Of a DNA stretch of 64,000 bases, positions 45,701 to 56,287 are shown piece by piece. The stretch is from Klebsormidium nitens. Taxonomy: Eukaryota; Streptophyta; Klebsormidiophyceae; Klebsormidiales; Klebsormidiaceae. The notes beneath the pieces are model-generated. The model had not been told where the DNA came from and searched no databases. It was given only the letters and a program-made list of their open reading frames with translations. Both the position numbers and the translations under genes were made by a program. How positions within the stretch are numbered: position 1 is the first letter of the stretch; the number at the start of each line of letters is the position of its first letter. Location: NCBI GenBank assembly GCA_000708835.1, contig DF237306.1:30635-94634 (forward strand), given 5' to 3'.

Positions 45701-47950
45701 CTTTGTATTCTTCGCTGCGGCAAGCCGTTCCACAACGCACATCAACCTTGAACAAGAGTCGAGTACGCAGCTTTTTTGGGGTCGGAGCATCGCTTCCGGT
45801 CGATGTTCTGCCACCAACGCGTGCGGTCAGCTAAATGACATCGTTCCGTTGGTCAACATCTTTATTCCGCCGGACTGCGTCCGTTCCGTCACCGGCTGAG
45901 CGACCTGAACCCGAACTCCAAATCTCAATTTATCTTTTCGCGCAGCGTCCCTTGATCTGTCCGCCGTCAACATCTTCGTCACCCACGCGTACGGGTCCGC
46001 CGATGTCATCGTTCCGCCGGAATCCGTCCGCTCGGACGCCGCCCGGCTGCCGCCGGACGCCTGGCTGGTGCCCTTCAACCTGGGCCACTACGATTTCGCG
46101 TACGGACAGTGCGGCAGAAACGCACTGAATGGAACGGAAGGCTCGGGGCTGACACAAGGAACCGCCACGACAATCACGCAGCTCTTTACGGCTCCCGTCG
46201 GGTGAGCTTCTTCCGACCAAGCCCGGCAGGCACTTTAGCCGGTGTCTATTGGGGAAGGATAAGCATTGCTTTTGGGCAGGCGTAGCAGCCGGGAAAGGAA
46301 AGAGTGAAACGAAACTTATCAGAGGGATAGAAGTTACTGGACGTGATCTGCAGGAATACACCGATGCGTTTCAAACCCGTGTGTCGAAGACTAATGTACG
46401 AGTCGTGACAGAGTTATTTGCAATCTAACGACGACAGAATTCAGCATCGTCAACTGCAATAGGCAGAAAGGGATCGGTTTCTTTGACTTCGTTCTGCTCC
46501 GTCAACCAGCGGAATCGAAAATCGCAGAACAGCGATGCCATTTGTCCCTATCGGAGTGAGAACTAGGCCGAGGAGGAAGAACCAAAACGCTGTAAGCAAG
46601 TCAAACGGCCTCTGCAGCGCAAGTGCTTAAATCGGGATTCTCGAACAAAGATTCACTACTCTGAGCCGTTGTTCATCCCAGTCGTGTAGGACCTATGAAT
46701 TTCTTTTCAGGTTGGCCCAGTGGTTCGAGGCGACGCCTCGTGCACTTTCCTTCGGCAACAACTCGCTCCTAACCCCGGGGCTCAACACGTCCAAACCCTA
46801 CCCGGTTAACTCAACCGGGACGGTCACGTTTCAATCACTTCCTATTCCGGGCACGCTACCCCAGCGGTATTGGTTCGTCTTTTCGCCGCCAGCTAGCAGC
46901 ACAACCGGGGGCCTGATATACTATCCGGGTAAGTCATGTTCGCCGACAATTTTGTGACGGTCAGGTCAAGTGAAGATGCTACTAGTAACTCTTGCTTGCC
47001 CGCGTTTGTTGTGCGAATGGGTATAATTAGCATGTGTTGGTTGTTCGAATTTCACGCTTGGCATAAGATGCGCAACCCTCGCTTCCTAGACAGGCAAGGT
47101 GTCACATCCAAAGCACTCCTGGTTAGAGGGCTCCGCGCTTTCTTCGACCATCTTTTCTTGAAAAGAAGGGCTGTTTAAGCACTAGTACTGGGTCTGGAAA
47201 ACGACGGGAATTTTTATACTACGTGCGCCTCGTCAAGCAATGAGCACATCTGCTCAACAGCCAGACCTTCCTGTGACGGACAGTCTTCCTTAATAGAAGA
47301 CTTTCGGACAGGGCTTTCCAGCAGGCTTTGACTACCTCATTCTAGACAGTAGTCGACCAAGCAGAGCCAGATGAGCAACGGGAATTCACTATCAGCGATC
47401 CTTCTCGCGACAGGAGCTGCCGTCGATAGCCGGGCTTACTTCCCCATCGCGTTTGACATTGCCGCTCGCGGCTGGCTGGTCGTGGTTGTGCAACAAACCG
47501 CGCGCGCCAGCCCTTTCTTTCCAAATGACGCAAGCACGGTCCTCGCCTCCAACGACACAGCGTTCGCCCACGTGTCAAACTCCAAGTGGGCGATCGGCGG
47601 GCACTCGGCCGGGGGCTCAGGCGCATCTGCGTTCGCGTTAGCAAACCCTGACAGGGTTATCGCGTTGGTGTTGCATTCGAGCCGGTTGACCGCGAATGCG
47701 TCCTCGTCTGGACTGCCGATCGTTAACGTTATCGGAACGATTTGACGGGGTGGCTGCGCCAGGAGGTCCCCCTGAATACGCGCCTACCTTAACGGTAAAG
47801 ATAGAGGGCGGTAACCATTACCAGATAGGTGATTATGGATACCAGTATCCGGACAACGTGGCGGTGATAAGTCAAGAAGAGCAGCAAGCGGAGTTTGCCC
47901 AAGTGACAGTGGACTTCTTAAACGGCCCGTTGGCCAGGACACGGGTTTAG
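42791..47950 (+). CDS. Secreted double alpha/beta-hydrolase protein; first domain lacks nucleophile; frameshift near the end
   Basis: Exons in phase: 42791-43027, 43888-44060, 44960-45117, 45946-46201, 46711-46928 and 47396-47950, about 530 residues. A signal peptide opens it (LLSLLGFLLVVGLPACVS). The first hydrolase domain has GSIFIPEEGVDPVAYAPYAR, a nucleophile elbow reading GGHGKGG (Lys where Ser is expected), AYGSADVIVP (acid region) and GHYDFAYG (His region). The second domain has AYFPIAFDIAARGW, an intact elbow GGHSAGGSG, and GGNHYQIGDYG (His). This resembles the chlorophyllase-like/Abhydrolase_5 group; the substrate is unknown. Near 47740-47746 (acgatttgacggg) the frame must shift by one base. 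There the expected GTNDG acid motif becomes GTI and a stop, and the rest (PPEYAPTLTVKIEGGNH) reads in the next frame. This is either a lesion or a base-call error. The intron after 45117 begins with GC. Confidence 0.75.
45790..45895 (+). repeat. Diverged intronic copies of the start of hydrolase exon 4
   Basis: The intron just before exon 4 (from 45946) holds sequence resembling the first about 80 bases of that exon. Near 45797 lies ggtcgatgttctgccaccaa, then cgcgtgcgg and gacatcgttccg; the exon has cgtcaacatcttcgtcaccc, then acgcgtacgg and catcgttccg. Near 45850 lies ggtcaacatctttattccgc, then cggactgcgtccg. Confidence 0.55.
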
Positions 47951-49225
47951 AAAGTCTCTTGCAGATGGCGCGCGCGTTGCACACTTTCTAGGCTTTTATT
48001 CGTTGTCGAGTCGAGATGGAGGGCGTACAGCTCCTTTGCAGAATCTTTCGTTGACCACTGAGAGATCTTGTCAAGCGTGACGGACTTCGTTGTAGATAAT
48101 CTGGGACCATTCCGATCCAATTGAGTCCATTTTCTGCCCAGCTTCAATGTACTAAAGGGTCCACTGATGATCCTTTGCAAGCATGCAGTCTCAAGGAGAC
48201 GATATCCGAGACGTAGTGTCTTCACAAAATGGTCGAACATGCATACTTAAACCGGACATGCATACTTGGAATGACGAAGTGAGGCACTGTGTGAGTACGC
48301 GTCTTCGTGCAGCTCTTAGTCATAGAGCCTTAATCGGAAGGAACGGACGGAAGCAACTAATATTGATGTATTGAAGCCCTCACTCGATCATGCTTGGGGA
48401 CTCGTCCTTCCAAAGAAGCACCAATAGAGCGGCTTGTGTATCAGATGACTAAAGAACAATATCCTGATCGAAGTCTACAATTCTTGCTGCCAATGCGACG
48501 TTCCTTGAATTGAAAGCAAATGCCGCGCGGCGCGCCATCAAATCAGGCCCGAGGACACGAGTAGACACGGCATGGACGGTTCTGTCGTCCGGATTCTGAT
48601 GATCCGAGTCCCCCGGCTTGGCCGGGCGACAGGCGCGACCGACGCGCGCGGCTTTTTGACACGGCCGCCCGTGCCAGTCAGCCGGGTTTGCTGTCAAACT
48701 ACCTACCTGGGTATTACGTAGCTATGATGACTGACCAATTAGAAACCAGTCTGCCCGCGTATAATAACACCTGCCCAGCATATGCCCCCTGGCCACACTT
48801 CCCACATGGTCCACGTGGCTCGTCGCGTTCGTACTGTGCTCACTGCTGGCTACCTGGCTCTGCCGCTGATACCGTGCGGCGTGTACCTACCGGTGCATAG
48901 CAGACTGCACTACATAGGTCAGCCTGCGCCATGGAAAGTGGAAGCTATCATCCCAGCGCTGGATTGAAGATTCTGAAGTGCCCGCTTTGAGTTTGAAAGA
49001 TTCAGCGTTTGTTCAGGACCTCACACGAGCTGCAAGACCAAGACCCTAGTCGTAAAACTGCTGCGGCTCACTCGCTAGGCAGATATTTCAAGCGTTTTTC
49101 AGATTAGCGAAAGCCACATTATCCAACAGACTCTATCAGACTCCAAGGCACATCAACTTGTGTCATCCGGTTGCACCGGCTCTTTCTGACAGAAAGTTAC
49201 CGAACCACCTCGCACTCCTAGTCAG
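47951..49225. other. Intergenic, no gene recognised
   Basis: About 1.3 kb lies between the hydrolase and the EGF-type gene, both on plus. Short frames only are present, with a GC-rich patch at about 48590-48680. The downstream part should include the promoter of the gene starting at 49226. Confidence 0.45.
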
Positions 49226-52200
49226 ATGAAGCTTGTCATGTGCTGGGTAGCAGCGACATTGTTTCTGGTACAGTCAATGACGTGTCGCGCTCTGAGCGAA
49301 CCAGATGCAGCCAGCAGGTGGCTCTCAAGAGGACGTCCGAGGGTGCTAGTCTCCGCAGGTGAGCCTTCCTCTCTGAGGATCTCTGGCTACTTTCATCTGC
49401 TCTGGTGCAATATATCTGTTCATCGCTCATGATATGAGATCAGAATGCCCTTACCTTTGTTACAAGTCCGGCTCTGCATTCAGTGCCATCCGCCCTCATC
49501 TTGCTTGATCATTTTGCGCATTAGTCTACTCTAATGCGCCACTAAGAATCCAGTCTGACCTTTGTAGGTCCAGAAAGCACAAATAAGGATTGCAGCTTTC
49601 TTTTCAGCTTTCCTTTCCATAGATATTCGGGGGAGTCTGAGAAGAGAGTTGGAGGACCTTCTTTGTGGATGACGGATCATCAGCATCTCAGAAAGCTCTT
49701 TAAAAGGGGTTCTAAGGAAGTCAGCAGAAGCCCAAAGAGCACCCCGGTGTTTTGACTGATAATCTTTTCTTTGCACGATAAACTGGTTCCAGATTTATTG
49801 TGCGTCGCAACGTTGTTGCATCATCAGGTTGACAGCTGTCCCCTTGTTCTGCTGCAGATGCTAATGGCACTAGTGCTCTCTGCAACCCCCCTTGCTTGAA
49901 TGGGGGAGTTGGGGCGGTGGGCACATTTCTGATCTTTTTTACCAGAGCGTTCTGCCTTTCAAATCAAGTAGGACAGATAAGGCAGCCACGCATAGCCACT
50001 AGCATGGCCTGAATTAACTACATACTTATCAGAACCCGTGGAAGGGAAACGTGTCAACAAGTCAAGCCTACGTGTCAACAAGTCAAGCCTACGTGTCAAC
50101 AAGTCAAGCTTTCTTTGTTGACCTCAAATTCAGATCAGGAGATGTCCTTGCAAGGGGCCTCCTCAAAAACCAGATGACAAAGAATCTCATTTCCTCAAAT
50201 TTGCATTCTTTGTTCAAAGGATGACTGGTCGGTGTCCACAAAAGGAGGCATGCTACTGAATCACTGGTTGGAATGTTTCTAGGCTGGGGTTGCAGTGTCT
50301 CTGAAACATCAAACGTTGAAGGCCAGGATAAGTTCAATCATACAGTCGATTGGCGACAGGATTGTCCATTAAGCAGATTCAAAGGACAAAGAAGCTTACT
50401 TAAAGTTCCTAGGCTACTTAGAGCAGTTCCTTGATGCAGGGGCACATGGGCTATGCTCGTGTGCTCTTTCCCTTAACTTACGACTTGCACATCAGCAGTC
50501 TGATATTTTGCTGAAGATCTCCTATGTGACCTCTTTTGTCAGATCAGGGTGATTCGAGATTTACCAAGGGAAAAACATTCTTCGCTTCTATTGACAGTTG
50601 ATTGCAAATGGAACCTGCACTTGCACGTGCCCCGCACCTGACATCAATGCGGTAGGGAGCTCGTTCTACACGTAAGCGCTGTCACTCCTTTCAATCTGTT
50701 GTGTGTGTTTATGAGTAGGCGCTGTTGCTGAGCTCTCGTCCTGACGTCTGATCTCATATTGTGAACGGCATGAGTATGCTCTTTTTACTTGACACGTACG
50801 TGAGGTCTAACGAGATAAGGTGCGGGGTGATATTAGTTGATCTTTGAATTCTGATTATTCTATCTGCCAAACCGAAAATTAGGTAAACTTAGGAAATTTG
50901 ACGATACCCTTACTGGATCTCATCGAGCTGGGGGGCGATCCGGTGAGCGAAAATTTCACCCCAATTGATAGCCGTGTTTTCGTAAGTTGGAACGTGGTAA
51001 TTTTCTGTTCAATTGAAGCCAAGCCGAACAAAAAGAAAAAGGGGCGAATGCTGATTATTGCGCGGATCCCCAGTTAGCGGCCTTCAGTGCAGAAATTATG
51101 GCGACTCTATGCATCGGCTTTCACTGACCTGCAACAAGGCAGCGCTGTTTCAAATTGCTGCAACAGAGTCACTGAGGAGTCATTGAGTACGAGAATTGTG
51201 AAAGTGTATGGAAACAATGCAGATAGTGTCCGATTGATGGATCGTTTAAGAAGTTGTGATACTGTAACCAGAAGACAAAGCTGAGCGTGTCAGGTCGAGG
51301 AGTATCGTTGACGAAGATTGTGCAAGCATAAGAATGCAACGAACGGTGATCGTCTCCGCTGCCATCATGGCAGCGCTTGCCGGTGCAATAAGAAGGCAGT
51401 TCTGCGCCATGCCACCAAGACACGTGCCCTGCCTTGCCAGACTTCAATCGTCTCTACCGTACTCCTTTTCAACGTTTGATACGAAACTGAACATGTTAGC
51501 ACATCGGTCACGTTATCAAAGATGATCAGAAAGAGACCTCTGCTGACTGGTTTGCTCTCCGACACCCAGTGGCCTTCAGTGCGAAACGCCGGCGGTTTTG
51601 TGCGACTCGACGGGCTATTACTGCGCCAATGGGGGCCAGTGCCCTGCCACGTGGCAGCCGGGAGGGGCCTGCACGTGCCCGGACCCCTTCTACGGACCGC
51701 AGTGCCAATTCGTCGGAGTGCAGTGCGGCACTGTCTCGTGCCAAAACGGTGGGAGGTAAGTATCGCTCTCTTCTTTTCTTTCCGCCAAAATGCACAATTT
51801 ACAACCTCGTGTTATCGACTTTCCAACGAGGGCATGTATATGTTGTTGATAGGTCCTGTGCCAGAACGCTGGGAGGTAATGATCGCTCTTCAGTGACCTT
51901 GGAATCTGTCTTATCGACTCCTTTGCAATAGGCGCATTACTAAAACGCTTTTCAGGCCGTAGGACCCGCACGACGCGGCTCAATCTTGCACGCCAAAAGC
52001 GCTGGTAAATAAGGCGTAGGAAAGGGCGCTGCTTTTGCTTTAGTGCCCTCACATTCCCTTCCAAGACGCCTCACTGCAAGTAACTCAGCTCATCATCGTA
52101 TTGTAGAGCTCAGCAGCGCAGGCCGCCCGAATACAGTGCGGCTCCGTTTCGTCTTAGAATTTCGCTAAATTGCGGGCTTAATGTCGAGGTGGGTCTCCCG

Positions 52201-54784
52201 TCCTCTGAGCGTCACTGTCATTTGCCATGCAGTAGGCAGCATAGAAGGTCGTCTAGATGGTCAGCTACAGGGGAGGAATCAGGCACGAGCGAGGCCTTCA
52301 ACGTATCTCGTGCACAACGAGCGGAAGATGCGCTCGTCCTGCGACTTGTTTTGAGAATGGATTCCAACGCTCTAAAAGGCCCCGTCACTGCCTTTTCTTC
52401 TGACGGGTACCTATGTTCACTGAAAAAGGCCCTATCCTTACCAAGTCCTGCCCGCCTTCACGGGGCCATGCATCTTGTACGAAACTCGCAGGTGCGGTGC
52501 CGCTCTGGACATCGAGTCGCTGACGTGCGGTTGCGAATGGTCATCAACTTTTCAACATTTCTGCAGATGCGTATTGCCATCGTACGTGTTTGCGACGAGT
52601 GCACTAAATACCAAACGTTTTGAATATAAATCTCTCCTGGCCTGACGCCCTCTTCCTTGCGAGATAAGCGCGCGCTTCAATGTTTCACCTGCTACTGCAG
52701 ATGCGGCGCTGACGTCAACAATCAGCCGACGTGCGTGTGCCTCGCTGGCTATACCGGTTCCGACTGCTCCGAGTTCAACGTCACTTCGTACTTTTCCGCC
52801 GTCCGCAGCAACTACAACGGAACCGGACCCATGTACAGGCGTCATCGTCACCATACGCACGTGAGAGAATGAAGTCTGCAAGTATCCTTAATTGCGAATA
52901 GCCTTAGTTCGCGTGTATCCTTTGTTTTCGAGAATCCTTTGTCTGCGTGTATCCTTTGTTTGCAAGCAATTAGTTTGCGCGTATTCATTTGCGCGTCTCC
53001 TTGGTTTGCAAGTATTGTTGGTATGCGGTTCCTCTTCGTTCGCAGGCAACCAGCGAAACAGCTCAAACGAAAGAGCAGTGTCCTTCCGTTCTTTTACCCT
53101 CTATTCAACGTTAGCTCGTGTTCCGGATCGCCTGCGATTCCGCTGCACCTTAGACGGGAGCGGGCAGACTCACGGAAACGGATCCTCAGCTGACGAGCTT
53201 CGACTCTGAAGGGGGCGGTCTTCCTTTCACATCCCTGCTCATTCAAAATCCGGCTCAAGAATATACTGGCCGCTCTTATTACCAACCTTGTGGGCAAGGG
53301 AATGATTTAAAGATCGACCAAACCCTAAAATGATCATCTTGCGAACCAGACCTCCGCAGTGTAGGACCTGCAGGAGCAGTGTGTGTCGAGTTACGGGTCC
53401 GTCGAAATAGGTCACGCCTGGGAGACAAGTGGGATCGTTGTGGGGTTTAGGGAGGGTATGGCCGTGCGGAGCATGTTATCACTGGGTTTAGGCCTTTACG
53501 TTGTCCGAGCCCAAACTATCAAGACAACGAGCCCGAACTATCATGATTCTTTTGTTTGAGTGTCTTTGTTCCCCGTTTTTAAGCGTTCCTGCCTCCTTTT
53601 CCGTTCTCAAGGCTGCTTTTGCTCCATCTTGTTTTTGAATTTCCAAGCCATGGTTCGAAGATCTTAAAACCAGGACAAAATATTATGCAGTGGTACTACA
53701 TCTTCATCGGCGTTGTCGGAGGCTGCGCGCTGTGCTGCGTCCTGTTCGTTGCCACGTGTCTCATCTTGCGGCGGCGGGCGGCCGCGCGCGTGCCCAAGTC
53801 GATGAAGCGCGAGTCGCTTGCAAATCAAGACACCGCAGTACAGGCAAGCTTTTCCGCTGTCCTCCTTTTCGTTCCGTGGTCCAGCGTTCATTTATTTTTG
53901 GGGTGAAGTATGATACCCTTGAGTTATAGCACTGGGATGGGTGAGGTCAATTATGGTGTTTTTGGCGATGGGCACGGGTGCGCCGGAGCGGGGGAAGTTT
54001 GGGTTATCTTACTGGTGTCGGCTTCGTTGTTGTAATATGATAACCAAATTAGACAACTATCTACCTTTCCGTCTTGCTCTCGCCCAAGGTGCCATTTCGT
54101 CCACAGTCCCTTTTGCGACTCTGCCGTGGTCAGGCGTCTGATTAGGTGGCCGCCGTTTGAGTCAACAAGTGCCTGACCGGTGCCCTAACCAGTGCCCAAA
54201 CACCCACTACAGTAGGAAACAGTTGCTCGCGCACCTGGGCAGCGCTCCCGCTTTCTCTCACTGTCTCCTCGTTCTAGTTCGTCTTTTCAATCGCCTTTTG
54301 TGGCGACATGCGCACGGCGAAAACGCGACTGGCAGTGCATACCCAATTCGAAGAGTAAGCCTCCAACGCCAGAAGATCGTCGTCGAGGCGCGTTCATATT
54401 TTCCCCGCTTCTTCAGATTCGCTGCTTCTCGAGGATGCTATTCTTTCCCTGCGTGTCGTTCCTTTCCCCTCGTTTAGGTATCGTCCGGAGGAGGGCTGCT
54501 ATTGGCAAATGACCCAATGAAGTCAAGTGGGCTCGCAAGCAAGACACTGCTTACCAATACAAGTCTTTGTTCTGTTGCGTTACTGCTCCTCTGCTTCCTT
54601 GTTTCTTCCCTTCTTCCGCTGTGCGCTTCTCTTCTTTTCATTCCTCTGTCAGAAGGTAATTTTGGACGGCAAACATTCAATCGACTCGGCAGAGTCCAAT
54701 CATCCGCAAATCACAGCGGGGCAATCAAGCGTTGCCTTTTCTGATTTGTGCATACTTGGAATGGCCCTTGAAAGGCAAGCCTGA
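49226..54784 (+). CDS. EGF-repeat type I membrane protein (middle exons unresolved)
   Basis: A signal peptide (MKLVMCWVAATLFLVQSMTC) opens exon 49226-49358. EGF-like modules follow over phase-matched exons: 49858-49916 (CNPPCLNGG), 50598-50671 (NGTCTCTCPAPDINAVGSSF), 51570-51755 (YYCANGGQCPATWQPGGACT, then CPDPFYGPQCQ and CGTVSCQNGGR) and from 52701 (CGADVNNQPTCVCLAGYTGS, then DCSEFNV, with NVT and NGT glycosylation sites). Between about 52830 and 53690 I could not fix the exons. A membrane exon (53691-53843) has WYYIFIGVVGGCALCCVLFV followed by a basic stop-transfer stretch (LRRRAAARVPKSMKR). Its intron starts with GC. A final exon, 54653-54784, gives a cytoplasmic tail of about 43 residues. 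The layout is that of a cell-surface adhesion or receptor-like protein without a kinase; ligand and role are unknown. The end of exon 2 could instead be 49907. Confidence 0.65.
50049..50111 (+). repeat. 21-bp tandem repeat, three copies
   Basis: Three head-to-tail copies of a 21-base unit (acgtgtcaacaagtcaagcc plus t) at 50049-50069, 50070-50090 and 50091-50111. The last differs at one base. They lie in an intron of the EGF-type gene. Confidence 0.95.
51856..51892 (+). repeat. Intronic copy of the donor end of the EGF exon ending at 51755
   Basis: The exon end and donor read tctcgtgccaaaacggtggg, then aggtaagtatcgctct. About 118 bases downstream the intron has tcctgtgccagaacgctggg, then aggtaatgatcgctct. 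A GT remains at the matching place. Confidence 0.75.
52889..53050 (+). repeat. Degenerate short tandem repeat in the EGF-gene intron
   Basis: A word like gcgtgtatcctttgttt recurs at about 52911 and 52946, with shortened variants (gcgcgtctccttggtttgca, tttgcgcgtattcatttg) up to about 53015. The period is about 34 bases or half that. No coding meaning is seen. Confidence 0.6.
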
Positions 54785-56287
54785 ATACCGAACGGTGTGA
54801 CCACGTTCGACGTCGAGATTTACCAAACGAGGGATCTTGTCGTGCTTCTTGTCTTGGACCTGTGGTTAAGATCAACCGAATTCGTTGCAAAGCGTCTCCC
54901 TGAGTCAAGCGTGTCCGGTGGCGGCCCAGCGAATCGTGGACTTCTAAGCAATCATTTCGGTCGGGCAGCAGTTACGTCTAAGACGACTGTTAGAGTCGAG
55001 CCGTCGATATGGGTGCGTTACAGTCATCGAGGGCGCAAACTCATTCCGACTCTCCATGTCCTTGCAGATGTCACCTCACCACTTCGCACCTGCAAACGGA
55101 GTCTGAAAGAACTGTGACCATATATTACCATCTCGATCGAAGTTGCACAAGTGAGCTATGCGCACAAAGACCTAGCTTCCTGTAAATTCTTGAGTCTTTG
55201 GGCTGCATTTGGTAATTTCTTGGAAATCCGTGCGGCTACTAGCTCCTTTGTCGGCGGATATATCGCTAGTAAGGGAGAAATTTCAAGGCATCAAAGATAG
55301 CGTATGATGACTTCTTGGTATAACTGGCATGACCGGTTTCAGATGCATATTGCAGTCAAGCAAACACTAAATGTGGCCCAAGTGGCACCATCCATGTACA
55401 GGCGCCTTGTGTGTAAAGAATATCAACCTGGACGGTACTTAGTCCGTGCTCAACGGCATGGACTCTTAACATCAGAACATGATCAGATCACAAGCCACTT
55501 TTGAAGGCGCTGAATTTCTGAATGACGAGCCTGTCGGACGGTGCATGTGAAAATAGTTATTCAGCGCCAAGCATGGGAATTCACATGGACTGCGATCCAC
55601 ATTATATGCACTCGACGGTGGCCATCATCAATGATTGGCATCGAAGTAGTATACAAGATGATGCAAGATATATCTGTACACAGAGGAATCATACATGCGT
55701 TGCGTCGCTGTTTACTTAGAGGTAGGCGATCATGTTCGCAAACGTTGCATAACACACGTTGTATCGGTACATCGATAGTCCAAGCTAGTGAGTCAACCGT
55801 CCAGAGGATCTCAAAGAGGCCGGACGGTTCGGCCTAATGTTCGTATATATCAACGGGAGGTACAACCAGATGTTAAATCAAACTTGAAACAAGGGGCATG
55901 GCAATCAGGTAAAGCTTGCGCTTTTATTGAGCTACTGATTTCAGATCCACATACGCGCATGGACCTCAACTTCGGATGATGGCAGCGCCCTCCTGGACTG
56001 TGACTATAACCTCAATTCAATTAGACGCGTCCTATAATCACCAGGCTCACAAGACGATATGTGCTTTTGTGATTTAAGCCACCGGTTTCTCCTAGAGCTT
56101 TGCGAAGTCGTCGGATGGTCCTGCAAACCCCTATCTCGACTGTCAGTCACTCGACCTAGGCAGCAAGCTGCTGCTTCCAGTACTCTTAGATTCTAAAACA
56201 GATTTCTATACACCCTACCACAGGACAGATCCCGGTGGCTGATCCCCCGAAGTTAGCCGTCTTTCCTGAAAAAGTACGTCAGAGCGG
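54785..56287. other. Convergent intergenic region, no gene recognised
   Basis: About 1.5 kb lies between the 3' ends of the EGF-type gene (plus) and the coiled-coil gene (minus). It contains only short unsupported frames. No repeat or RNA gene was seen. Confidence 0.5.

Noticed and set aside
52189-52623. 144-codon frame in an intron of the EGF-type gene
   Set aside because: Does not carry the Cys spacing of the neighbouring modules and has no fitting splice sites.
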